Below are positions 9,308 through 16,750 of a DNA stretch of 59,409 nt, in pieces. The notes beneath the pieces are model-generated. The model was not told where the DNA came from, searched no databases, and saw only the letters and a program-made list of their open reading frames with translations. The stretch is taken from positions 56,115-115,523 of the forward strand of contig NZ_BDQX01000230.1 in the NCBI RefSeq assembly GCF_003112455.1, written 5' to 3'. Position 1 is the stretch's first letter; each line of letters begins with the position of its first letter. The DNA comes from Paenibacillus agaridevorans (GTDB lineage Bacteria; Bacillota; Bacilli; Paenibacillales; Paenibacillaceae). Both the position numbers and the translations under genes were made by a program.

Positions 9308-10210
9308 TTAGTTTTCATAGTGCACCCACTTTTTCGATGTGCCAAAAATAATGACAGTCGAAATACCGATAATGACGAGCAAAATCCATGCAAGCGCGCT
9401 GGCATAACCCATATCGAAAAATACAAACGCTTTTTGATACAAATACAAGGCATATACTAAAGTCGAATCAATGGGTCCGCCCTTTGTAATAACAAATGCC
9501 TGCGTAAACATTTGAAAGCTATTGATCGTTTGCATAACCGTATTGAACAAAATAATCGGTGTCAGCATCGGCAGCGTCATTTTGAAAAAGATACGAGTCT
9601 TAGAGGCACCGTCAACCGCAGCTGCTTCGTATAAATCCTTCGGAATTTGTTTTAAACCCGCTAAAAAAATAACCATGGATGAACCGAATTGCCAGACCGA
9701 CAAAACAATAAGTGTAGATAAAGAAGTGTTAGGCATATTAATGAAATCCGTGGTAGGTATTCCAAATGTGCCAAGCAGCTTGTTGACCAATCCGTCGTAT
9801 CCGAACAAATTACGCCAAATCGCTGCTATAGCCACACTGCCGCCTATTAAGGATGGCAAATAATAGACAGCGCGGAATATCGACATCCCTTTGATCGATT
9901 TGTATAAAAGCATCGCCACGCCCAACGCAAACGCCAGCTTCAGCGGAACCGATACAAATACATAAAGAAAGGTTACCTTTAATGCTTGTGTAAAAGTTTG
10001 GTCATTCATAAAGATTTCTTTGTAGTTCCCAAGGCCGGAGAACTGAGGACTCTCAAGCAAATGATAATTCGTTAACGAAAAATATAGCGATTGTCCCATT
10101 GGAATAAGCGTCAACAGAAACAACCCGATTAGCCAAGGCGATATGAATGCGTATCCCCATAGTCCGTCGACCAACTTATTGCGCTTTGATATTTTCATGG
10201 CATTCATCAT
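9308..10210 (-). CDS. CUT1 ABC importer permease, MalF/UgpA type (first gene of cluster A)
   Basis: First gene of the cluster A operon and partner of the next permease. Membrane protein of 300 residues with the N-terminal GYAFISPWLIGLFLLTLIP signature of UgpA/LacF-type permeases and the EAA loop DLYEAAAVDGASKTRIFFKM followed by TLPMLTPI. The ATG at 10210 has GAGGGAGAG upstream at good spacing; a second ATG follows directly. It is driven by the promoter at 10255-10298, giving a leader of roughly 40 bases. Together with the lipoprotein at 3485-4852 it forms a complete translocation and binding set lacking only an ATPase. Confidence 0.94.
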   Translation of the reverse strand: MMNAMKISKRNKLVDGLWGYAFISPWLIGLFLLTLIPMGQSLYFSLTNYHLLESPQFSGLGNYKEIFMNDQTFTQALKVTFLYVFVSVPLKLAFALGVAMLLYKSIKGMSIFRAVYYLPSLIGGSVAIAAIWRNLFGYDGLVNKLLGTFGIPTTDFINMPNTSLSTLIVLSVWQFGSSMVIFLAGLKQIPKDLYEAAAVDGASKTRIFFKMTLPMLTPIILFNTVMQTINSFQMFTQAFVITKGGPIDSTLVYALYLYQKAFVFFDMGYASALAWILLVIIGISTVIIFGTSKKWVHYEN

Positions 10211-10254
10211 AATTAACTCTCCCTCTTTGTTGCGTCTTTATCTGTGATGCTCTT

Positions 10255-10298
10255 ATTGTATCCAGGGGAGCTTGGGACAAAAATAATACAAATCTATA
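10255..10298 (-). promoter_or_regulatory. Promoter of the cluster A permease operon with regulator box
   Basis: On the minus strand TACAAT at 10260-10255 is preceded by a 17-bp spacer and a poor -35 (TTTTTG). The adjacent box TATAGATTTGTATTATTTTT (continuing one base further) matches the box at the SBP promoter in the same register. This points to one activator, probably the YesN-type regulator of this cluster, controlling both. A weak cre-like match (CGAAAACGTTATAT) lies about 75 bases further upstream, near 10374-10387. Confidence 0.6.
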
Positions 10299-10500
10299 AT
10301 ATGTAATGCATTTATACAATGAACAGTAGTCCGAAGAATGGGCGCGCCTGCGCACTCGCTGATCGAAAGTTTGCGAAAACGTTATATTAAAAAGTAAAGG
10401 GGCTGTCCCAAAAGATATAAAAACAATAGCGAGACAGTAATGCACACAGTTAGACACGGAAATGGTCGATCAGGATACCAATCCTTGACCGACCACTGCA

Positions 10501-10800
10501 ACAAATACATCCCATAGGCGTTATTAGCGACTATGGGGCTCGTAACAGCAACAAATACACCCCATAGGCGTTATTAACGACTATGGAGCTCGTAACAGCG
10601 ACAAATATATCCCATAGGCGTTATTAGCGACTATGGGGCTTGTATCAGCAATAAATACATCCCATAGGCGTTGTTAACGACTATGAAGCTCGTAACAGCA
10701 ACAAATACATCCCATAGGCGTTGTTAACGACTATGGAGCTCGTAGCAGCAATAAATACATCCCATAGGCGTTACTAACGACTATGGAGCTCGTAACAGCA
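10501..10800. repeat. Six tandem copies of a 50-bp palindrome-containing repeat
   Basis: Six contiguous 50-bp units start at 10501, 10551, 10601, 10651, 10701 and 10751. Each contains CCCATAG, a 13-base interval and CTATGG(G/A), so each can form a stem. The units differ at a handful of positions, mainly just before the right arm and in the link GCTCGTAACAGCA. The period is not a multiple of three, so the array is not a repeated protein. There are no unique spacers, so it is not a CRISPR array. Confidence 0.9.
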
Positions 10801-10920
10801 ACAATAACGACGTTTCGGCTGCCTAAGGTAAGACTTGAGGTCGGGTGGCTTTCGCTCGCCCACAATTTGCTCAAGAATGCGGCAATAGACCAAAAGTCAG
10901 AAATGGCGGTGCAGGGATGA
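10801..10920 (+). pseudogene. C-terminal fragment of an IS1182-family transposase
   Basis: Reading rightward, the codons up to the stop at 10918-10920 give FRLPKVRLEVGWLSLAHN, then LLKNAAIDQKSEMAVQG. This ending resembles that of IS1182-family DDE transposases (GLxSxAHNLxK). About 35-40 codons remain; everything upstream is replaced by the 50-bp tandem repeats, so this is a relic. Confidence 0.65.
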
Positions 10921-10949
10921 ACTCCCTAACACCGCCATTTCTTTATTTT
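10899..10949 (+). terminator. Large hairpin with T-run at the end of the IS remnant
   Basis: A 13-bp outer stem (AGAAATGGCGGTG with its complement at 10930-10942) encloses an inner AGGGA/TCCCT hairpin and is followed by TTATTTTTT. It overlaps the transposase stop codon, as expected of an IS-encoded terminator; it would stop rightward transcription. Confidence 0.75.
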
Positions 10950-11074
10950 TTGCCTATTTTTCATGAAGCGAGCTGTTTCCTCAAGTAAGCGAACTTACTT
11001 TTGGTACAGCCCCCTCTGTTCAAAACAGCTCTAGATTATCCAAATTGTTGGACGGATCTCCGTCGGCGTCGCCT

Positions 11075-11224
11075 TTATTCCTTCATCTTCCTTTGCCAGA
11101 CATATGGCTCGTCATACGACCATGAATCCCGATTTATAAATGCCGCCACCAGTGCGATTAACGTCCCGGTGATGCTAAACAAACCGATCAGCCAAATGGA
11201 TAATATCGCGTAACCCGATGCCAT
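11075..11224 (-). CDS. Small single-pass membrane protein of unknown function
   Basis: A 49-residue protein starting MASGYAILSIWLIGLFSITG at ATG 11224, with GAGGAGG exactly seven bases upstream. One hydrophobic helix (about 5-30) is followed by a charged tail, NRDSWSYDEPYVWQRKMKE. The good ribosome-binding site and sensible topology support a real gene; no family was recognised. It stands alone between the IS remnant and a divergent small gene. Confidence 0.6.
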   Translation of the reverse strand: MASGYAILSIWLIGLFSITGTLIALVAAFINRDSWSYDEPYVWQRKMKE

Positions 11225-11431
11225 CCTATTTCCTCCTCGCGCCTTTTTATTACCATATGCGCTGCAGAGAAGGAATAGTAGAAGCACTTCCGCCCATCAC
11301 AAAGGTATATTAACAATCTATTCAGATAGGCCAATATGGTATGGGCGAAGCGTCTTCCCATCTTCCTATCATTCACTTACTATATAACTATACGATTGGA
11401 ATGCAGAATTTTTGTTTGAAGGAGTGGGGAC

Positions 11432-11686
11432 ATGGAAATATTATTCGTCGTCATTATCGTATTCCTCATCGTCATCATGATTGCTGGATTGGGATCCAAA
11501 AGAAAGTCATATCATCGCGGCTCACCTTCGGATGGCGGCCATTCGGGGTTTGCTTATAACGATGACTCCCATCGTCGCCCCCACGAAGACAACCAGACGG
11601 GTGGACATCACCATGATCATGGTGGAGGACATGGAAACGGAGATAGCGGAAGCAGCGACGGCGGAAGTGGTAGTGGAGGCGACTAA
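11432..11686 (+). CDS. Small membrane protein with His/Gly/Ser-rich tail
   Basis: An 84-residue protein: a strongly hydrophobic N-terminal helix (MEILFVVIIVFLIVIMIAGL), a short basic stretch (GSKRKSYHRG) and a low-complexity tail with clustered histidines (GGHHHDHGGGHGNGD), ending in Gly/Ser repeats. AAGGAG lies seven bases before the ATG. The His-rich tail could bind metal or simply be a flexible exposed segment; nothing in the surroundings decides. No family recognised. Confidence 0.6.
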   Translation: MEILFVVIIVFLIVIMIAGLGSKRKSYHRGSPSDGGHSGFAYNDDSHRRPHEDNQTGGHHHDHGGGHGNGDSGSSDGGSGSGGD

Positions 11687-11861
11687 AGGACGCCTCCCTC
11701 CCACGCTTTTGCTACAACCTTTCCCGCGAACGACTTGATTCCCCGCTATGGGGTCATGAATGCGGCGTTTGTCCTCGCGCAGCCCAACCATAAACAAGTA
11801 GAAAGCGATGAAAATGCCTGCAATCGGTTTGACGTGAAAAGCACGGTTCATTCGTCGTCGC

Positions 11862-12012
11862 CTAAATGGCATATACCGGGGACCGGACGGCGCCGAATTG
11901 CTCGGGGTCCATCTGGAAGGCCCGTTTCACATCCGGGTCGCGGCGGAGCCCAGGACAAACGGCATCTCCGTTCCGCGACCAAAGATGCTCCGAAGCGCCA
12001 TATCGAAGCGTC
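11862..12012 (+). pseudogene. Frameshifted relic resembling N-acetylglucosamine-6-phosphate deacetylase
   Basis: One frame (11862-11916) reads LNGIYRGPDGAELLGVHL followed by EGPF, containing HLEGPF, a signature of NagA-type amidohydrolases. The continuation expected after it is found in another frame: HPGRGGAQDKRHLRSATKDA. The first part has no start codon or ribosome-binding site, and nothing NagA-like follows. I read this as a short decayed fragment with one frameshift. It sits within the otherwise gene-free stretch 11687-12176, where nothing else was identified. Confidence 0.4.
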
Positions 12013-12176
12013 ACCCCCCCATTATTTATATTGTAAAGAGCCGGCCCAGATTCCGCACTATGGCTGTCTTTTCTTTTCTAGGTCGAAACGATACAATACT
12101 TGCATTTATTGAATAAGCTTGAAGCGTTAAGGGAAAATAAGGAGGTCTTGCCCATTAAACCAGAGGAGTGTTGGAT

Positions 12177-12335
12177 ATGCGAGAAGGAATGATTCCGGCC
12201 CTGCTAGGAACTGTCGTAACGGCTTCCGGAGCCGCTCTAGTGAAGAGGAACCATAAGCTGATCGGAACCGGCATTCTGGGATTTGGACTTGCTCATATCG
12301 TGCTCGGAGCCATCGATTTGGTCGAACACCGATAG
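12177..12335 (+). CDS. Small hydrophobic protein, 52 residues, unknown function
   Basis: Starts at ATG 12177 with AGGAG eight bases upstream and reads MREGMIPALLGTVVTASGAA, a basic turn (KRNHK), a second hydrophobic stretch (GTGILGFGLAHIVLGAIDL) and stops after VEHR. This is probably a two-helix membrane hairpin. A perfect terminator follows 13 bases after the stop, supporting a genuine monocistronic gene. A short frame beginning IKPEECWICEKE, preceded by its own GGAGG, overlaps the start and might be a coupling peptide. Confidence 0.65.
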   Translation: MREGMIPALLGTVVTASGAALVKRNHKLIGTGILGFGLAHIVLGAIDLVEHR

Positions 12336-12348
12336 GTGCGGCAAGACG

Positions 12349-12383
12349 ACGGAGGATGCGTATGATCGCATCCTCCGTTTTTC
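12349..12383 (+). terminator. Rho-independent terminator after the 52-residue gene
   Basis: ACGGAGGATGCG and its perfect complement (12 bp) close a 6-base loop and are followed by TTTTT on the plus strand. Confidence 0.9.
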
Positions 12384-12472
12384 CAGATCTTTGTTTTTGT
12401 TGTTTTTTGAATACCGGTCCGCGTAGTAGCCGCTTAAAATAACCTGTCCTCTCTTTCCCGTTCAGCCGAACA

Positions 12473-13339
12473 TTAGTCCGGCCACCTGACCTGGCAGAAG
12501 GCGCCAGTCTCGGCGGACTCCTTAGCCTTCAGACACAATAAGGTGCTGTTCAAGCCATCCTCCAGCGTGGACAAGGACGTTTGAGTCTTCCCCTGCATGA
12601 TCGTGATGAAATTTTCAAGCAACGTAGCGTCTCCCCCTCCATGGCCGACTGCCGTTGCCGCGTGATCGATCTCGTACGATTCGACTCTAGGCGTATGATG
12701 CATATATACCTGAATTCGATTCGTGGCCCAATCGAATTCGACCGTCCCTTTGTAACCGAGAAAACGTGCGCCTCTTGCGGCCGCTTTTTTTCTGACGAAA
12801 AAATTTTGCGAATAGGATACGTGCATGCTGGATTCATAAGCGATTAATGCACTGCCCGAATCCTCGTTGCCGGTATCCTCAGCGAAGCAACAGTAAGGTC
12901 CAAGCGGTTCCTCGAAAGCAAGTCTCCGAAGATTGTCCGGACTTTCCGGACATGTGCTCGTCTCTTCGCAGTCCTTGCATTGCATCCCCGCTCGCTTGTT
13001 CCCCTTGAAAATTTGCTTCGACGTCATCGCGCATACGGTTATGGGCTTCAACCCCAGAATATGATTGATATAATCGAAATCGTGCGTCGCTTTCTGTACG
13101 AATAATCCTTGCGTTCCGACGAAAATGCCATCGAATTCCCCTCCGTTCAGCATGTCATCCGCATTCTCGAAAAATGAAATCCCTGACATGTCGACCCCGT
13201 CGGCTTTCATTCGCTCGCGTATTTCTTGATGGCGAACGTCCGCTATCGCTGAAATTCCGCAATCGCTGTCCATCTCCTGCATCATACCCAGTAGTCTTTT
13301 GACTTGATGACCGTACCCGACTCCCCCTACTTTACTCAT
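12473..13339 (-). CDS. Gfo/Idh/MocA oxidoreductase with a 99-residue internal deletion (probably non-functional)
   Basis: Last gene of cluster B, 288 residues. It is clearly paralogous to the 388-residue oxidoreductase at 24274-25440 (shared QKATHDFDYIN, SKQIFKGNK, CPESP, YKGTVEFDW, TPRVE). After residue 76 (FDGIFVGT) it jumps in frame to QGLFVQKATHDF, whereas the paralogue has 99 further residues here, including the YLEKPVAT motif carrying the family's catalytic/cofactor lysine. The reading frame, the start (ATG with AGGAGG seven bases upstream) and the stop are intact. The protein lacks the end of the Rossmann fold, so dehydrogenase activity is unlikely. The junction is near 13111. A recent in-frame deletion between short repeats is the simplest reading; an assembly error is the alternative. 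Confidence 0.85.
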   Translation of the reverse strand: MSKVGGVGYGHQVKRLLGMMQEMDSDCGISAIADVRHQEIRERMKADGVDMSGISFFENADDMLNGGEFDGIFVGTQGLFVQKATHDFDYINHILGLKPITVCAMTSKQIFKGNKRAGMQCKDCEETSTCPESPDNLRRLAFEEPLGPYCCFAEDTGNEDSGSALIAYESSMHVSYSQNFFVRKKAAARGARFLGYKGTVEFDWATNRIQVYMHHTPRVESYEIDHAATAVGHGGGDATLLENFITIMQGKTQTSLSTLEDGLNSTLLCLKAKESAETGAFCQVRWPD

Positions 13340-13359
13340 ATTTTTTCCTCCTGATCCAT

Positions 13360-14190
13360 TTAGCCCTTGACTCCGCCCATTGTTGCTCCTTCAATAATTT
13401 TTCTTTGAAACAACACGTATACGATAACGGTAGGTATGATCGTGATGACAAGACCCGCGAGCAGCGTTACCCAATCCGCCTTGAATTCCATCATAGCGTT
13501 GGCATTATACATGTTCACGCTGATCGGATACTTGTCTGGATCGCTGATGAGAATAAAGGGACCCAGGAAATCATTATATAAGCCCACAAACTTGAAGATG
13601 CCGATCGTGACGATGCCCGGCATCGACAGAGGCAAGATGATTTTGCGGAATACCTGAAATAACGTGGCCCCGTCGATAAACGCGCTTTCATCCAGTTCCT
13701 TAGGCAAAGAGCGCATAAAGCTGCCGAGCAAGAGCAGTTCGAAGGCCCCGACAGGAAGACCGGCCAATAGCACCAATCCGTTCAGACTGTTGGTCAAATC
13801 CAGGGCGCGCATCAACGTATATTGGGATACAAGAATGTTGATGCCCGGCAAGAACAATGAAATCATGATGACGCTCCACAACAAGGATCTCAGCTTCCAT
13901 TGGATTCGCGTGAAGGCGTAGGCGTTCACTGTGGAAACAAACAGACTAATAAGCAGACTCAGCCCCACATAATAAAGTGTGTTAATCACCGATTTGCCGA
14001 TGCCGAGCTGCGTCCAAGCCTTCTCGTAATTGCCCCATTTCAGGTGCGATGGGAAGGCCCATATATCGGCAAAAAACTCTTGATTCGTTTTAAGAGATTG
14101 ATACAAAATCCAGAATAAAGGAAGCAGGACGGTAAGCGCCCAAACGAACAACACCATTCGCCATAGCCATGAAGTGACCCTGATTCTCAT
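13360..14190 (-). CDS. CUT1 ABC importer permease, MalG type (cluster B)
   Basis: Membrane permease of 276 residues. It begins MRIRVTSWLWRMVLFVWALT, has the EAA loop ELDESAFIDGATLFQVFRKI followed by ILPLSMPGI, and ends KIIEGATMGGVKG, as usual for MalG-type subunits. ATG 14190 has GGAGG six bases upstream, and the partner permease ends 13 bases before it. The damaged oxidoreductase starts 20 bases downstream. All belong to one operon with the lipoprotein at 15188-16657. Confidence 0.94.
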   Translation of the reverse strand: MRIRVTSWLWRMVLFVWALTVLLPLFWILYQSLKTNQEFFADIWAFPSHLKWGNYEKAWTQLGIGKSVINTLYYVGLSLLISLFVSTVNAYAFTRIQWKLRSLLWSVIMISLFLPGINILVSQYTLMRALDLTNSLNGLVLLAGLPVGAFELLLLGSFMRSLPKELDESAFIDGATLFQVFRKIILPLSMPGIVTIGIFKFVGLYNDFLGPFILISDPDKYPISVNMYNANAMMEFKADWVTLLAGLVITIIPTVIVYVLFQRKIIEGATMGGVKG

Positions 14191-14203
14191 AGAACCCCTC
14201 CTT

Positions 14204-15112
14204 TCAGTACTCGACGCTGTCTTTGGCGAAAAATTTGTCCACGACCAGCTTCAGACCGACGAGCAGGACGAAAATCATCATGCCGATCGTGGAAGCGTAG
14301 CCGTAAAAATGCTGACCGAGGTTTAAGCCGCCGAAAGCAAGGTTGAACATATATAGGGAGATGACTTCCGTCGAACCGCCGGGACCTCCCTTGGTCATGA
14401 TGAGCATATATTCGAAGCCTTTGATCACGGACAGAATCAGGAAGATCGTCCCGACCCGAATGACGCCGGACAACAAAGGAAGCGTAATCTTCGTAAACCG
14501 TTGCATATGCGTGATTCCGTCCAGAGTGGCGGACTCGTACAGGGATTTAGGAATACCTTGCATGGCATTCATGAATATAACGACGTAAAACCCGACGTAA
14601 CACCATACGTATAACGGAATCATGGAGAGCAGCGCCGTACTTTTACTGCCTAGCCAGTTATGTTCTCCTCCTAGGCCGAACACCTGAAGCAATCCGTTCA
14701 GCAAACCGAAAGTTCCGTCGTAGATGAACGACCAAATGAGCGCGATGACGACTAGAGACAGCACGTTCGGGAAAAAATAGAGGACTTTATAAAACGAATT
14801 TTCCCCGAAGGTACGGTTGACGAGAAGATCGGCTAGTACCAACGAAATCGCAAGAGTAATGGGAATGACCGTAACGAGCAAAATCAGATTGTGCTGCAAA
14901 GCCCGCGAGATGAACGGGTCCTGGAACAGCCGGATATAATTGTCCCATCCAATGAATGTTTTGACGCCTATGCCGTCCCAATCCAAGAAAGAATAGAAGA
15001 TGGAGAGGGCATTCGGATAGAGTGTGAATAACACATAGGCTGCAAACGCCGGGGCCACGACAATGAAAAGAAATATCGCTTTTTGAAAACGTGCGCTTTT
15101 CAAGAAATGCAT
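14204..15112 (-). CDS. CUT1 ABC importer permease, MalF/UgpA type (cluster B)
   Basis: Membrane permease, about 302 residues. I take the ATG at 15112 (MHFLKSARFQKAIFLFIVVA), which has GAGGAG about eleven bases upstream; the ATG 21 bases earlier has no ribosome-binding site. The EAA loop reads SLYESATLDGITHMQRFTKI followed by TLPLLSGV. About six membrane helices. It pairs with the following MalG-type permease. No ATPase is encoded in this cluster. Confidence 0.93.
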   Translation of the reverse strand: MHFLKSARFQKAIFLFIVVAPAFAAYVLFTLYPNALSIFYSFLDWDGIGVKTFIGWDNYIRLFQDPFISRALQHNLILLVTVIPITLAISLVLADLLVNRTFGENSFYKVLYFFPNVLSLVVIALIWSFIYDGTFGLLNGLLQVFGLGGEHNWLGSKSTALLSMIPLYVWCYVGFYVVIFMNAMQGIPKSLYESATLDGITHMQRFTKITLPLLSGVIRVGTIFLILSVIKGFEYMLIMTKGGPGGSTEVISLYMFNLAFGGLNLGQHFYGYASTIGMMIFVLLVGLKLVVDKFFAKDSVEY

Positions 15113-15187
15113 AGTGGTCTTCTCTCCTCGCATATCACGGTCGAAAGTCAGTTCGGAAGACTTCCTTTCGACCGCTTATTAATCCGC

Positions 15188-16657
15188 CTACTCTTTGTTT
15201 TGGGCTTCCTTGTCGTTCGTAATGGCGTTCTGCAGCAGCTTCTCCGCGTCTTGTAAGAACGGCTCGGGTTGTTCCTGCCCCGTCAACACAAGAGCCATAT
15301 TGTCTACGATAACCTTTAGCGATGCCGCATAATCGGGATGCGTGAGCTCGATCTTGCGATTTTTCAGTTCGAGCACGACCTGATTCTCCTTCATATACGT
15401 GGCGATCGATTTCTGCAGCGGCTTCATATTGTCCGCCCGCGTCGGAACGTCTAAGTAATCCTTGCGCAGCGGAAGCGCGCCACCCTTCTCGACCAACTCT
15501 TGCTGGACTTCGTTCGACATGAGCGAGAGAAGGAACTGCTTCGCCCATTTTTTGTTCAATTCCGGCTTGGCCGCCCAAATTTCGAAAGAGTAACTCAATC
15601 CGTTATTCATATAAATCGGCCCGTCCGGATTATTCGTGAACGGTACCGCCATGTATCCCCATTGAAAGTCGTCCGGAGCGGATTCCTTCATCTCATTCTC
15701 GATCCAATCGCCCGAAGGTACCATGGCCGCTTTATGTTGAAGAACGAGCATTTGCGACTGCGTGTGATTCATGCCCACGCTTTTTTTGCTGATATACCCC
15801 TTCTTGCCCATGTCGTAGAGTCGTTTGTACACTTCGATATTTTCCGGAGAAGTATTCTGCGGACCATTGAAATACTCAAAATCATTGCGGAATTGATTGT
15901 TTTCGTTTTCTTCCGCAATTTCGAATATTTTTGTATCGAAAGCAAACTGCGCGTAATTGTACAAGCCGGCATACACGATCGGATCAATGCCTTTGCTCTT
16001 GATCGCTTCGCAAAGTTGGATAAACTCGTCATACGTCTTAGGACTCTTGTTCCAGCCATTCTCATCGAACAGCTTCTGGTCGAAGAACATGCCGCCAATG
16101 TAGTTCGCAATCGGGAATACCCAGGCATTATCTTTATAATATTTCTCCGGATCGTTGAAGCCCGGAACGATCAGATCGTTCAGCTTCTGCCCTGGCGCGT
16201 CGTACGGCGACATCTCGAAAATACCGGTTACCGGCTCCAACTTGTTGGCATTGACGTATTCCGTCCAGGTGTCGCTGTAGAACAAATCGAACATATCTTC
16301 GTCGTTGCCGGCGGCTGCCTTAGTCGAGACAAGATCACCGATCTTCGGAGATGCCGTAATATCGAATGTAACGTTTGGATATTTTTCCGTGAAAAGTTGG
16401 ACGGCATAATCGAACCATTCTCTTCCATACCCCGATTCGAGCAAGCCGACCTTTAACGTCACTTTTTCATTCCTAGGCAGCCCGTTCTCGTAATTGTCAG
16501 CTTCTTCTGATGATTGTTCGCCTGTCGCGGGTGTCGTGGATCCGGGATTTGTGTTGCTTGCACTGCCCTTTGTATTTGCAGCATTCGAGCATCCGGCAGC
16601 AAACAAGACCATGCAGAGTATGAGCGCTAAAGAACTCCATGTTATTTTTTTATTCAT
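15188..16657 (-). CDS. CUT1 solute-binding lipoprotein (cluster B)
   Basis: Extracellular sugar-binding lipoprotein of about 489 residues. From ATG 16657 (GGGAGGG upstream) it starts MNKKITWSSLALILCMVLFA with lipobox AAGC, then a Ser/Thr/Asn-rich linker. The mature domain shows TLKVGLLESGYGREWFDYAV and a C-terminal lobe with FEIWAAKPELNKKWAKQFLL. Upstream in-frame codons to 16717 lack a ribosome-binding site. It stands between the GH78-like gene and the permeases, suggesting its ligand is a product of that enzyme, for example a rhamnose-containing oligosaccharide; this is inference. Confidence 0.93.
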   Translation of the reverse strand: MNKKITWSSLALILCMVLFAAGCSNAANTKGSASNTNPGSTTPATGEQSSEEADNYENGLPRNEKVTLKVGLLESGYGREWFDYAVQLFTEKYPNVTFDITASPKIGDLVSTKAAAGNDEDMFDLFYSDTWTEYVNANKLEPVTGIFEMSPYDAPGQKLNDLIVPGFNDPEKYYKDNAWVFPIANYIGGMFFDQKLFDENGWNKSPKTYDEFIQLCEAIKSKGIDPIVYAGLYNYAQFAFDTKIFEIAEENENNQFRNDFEYFNGPQNTSPENIEVYKRLYDMGKKGYISKKSVGMNHTQSQMLVLQHKAAMVPSGDWIENEMKESAPDDFQWGYMAVPFTNNPDGPIYMNNGLSYSFEIWAAKPELNKKWAKQFLLSLMSNEVQQELVEKGGALPLRKDYLDVPTRADNMKPLQKSIATYMKENQVVLELKNRKIELTHPDYAASLKVIVDNMALVLTGQEQPEPFLQDAEKLLQNAITNDKEAQNKE

Positions 16658-16750
16658 CGTTAGACCCTCCCAGGTTTCTACTTGTATTTTCAATAAATCG
16701 AAAGACCGGTCAGCCAAGCGCCGTCATCATCTTTCAACAGCTGATCGGCT

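Larger units (their letters stand above)
10399..11013. mobile_element. IS1182-like insertion sequence remnant
   Basis: The left end GGGGCTGTCCCAAAAG (10399-10414) and right end CTTTTGGTACAGCCCC (10998-11013) are inverted repeats with 15 of 16 matching bases; such ends are typical of IS1182-type elements. Inside, only the last codons of a transposase remain (10801-10920), and the space where the rest of the gene should be holds a 6 x 50 bp tandem array. No target-site duplication is apparent. The element is about 615 bp and cannot be autonomous. Family assignment rests on the ends and the transposase C-terminus together. Confidence 0.7.

Noticed and set aside
10501-10800. CRISPR array
   Set aside because: Units are contiguous 50-bp tandem copies without spacers, inside an IS remnant.
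11522-11872. Leftward frame with a hydrophobic segment (HVKPIAGIFIAFYLFMVGL)
   Set aside because: Lacks a convincing ribosome-binding site and runs antisense through the glycine-rich small gene; it could be a relic but cannot be supported.
15500-16456. Rightward open frame of 318 codons
   Set aside because: It is antisense to the well-supported SBP gene, has no ribosome-binding site and its translation shows no recognisable domain; a shadow of the opposite strand's codon use.
16658-16717. N-terminal extension of the cluster B binding protein
   Set aside because: It would put 20 residues before a clear lipoprotein signal peptide, and the internal ATG has the ribosome-binding site.
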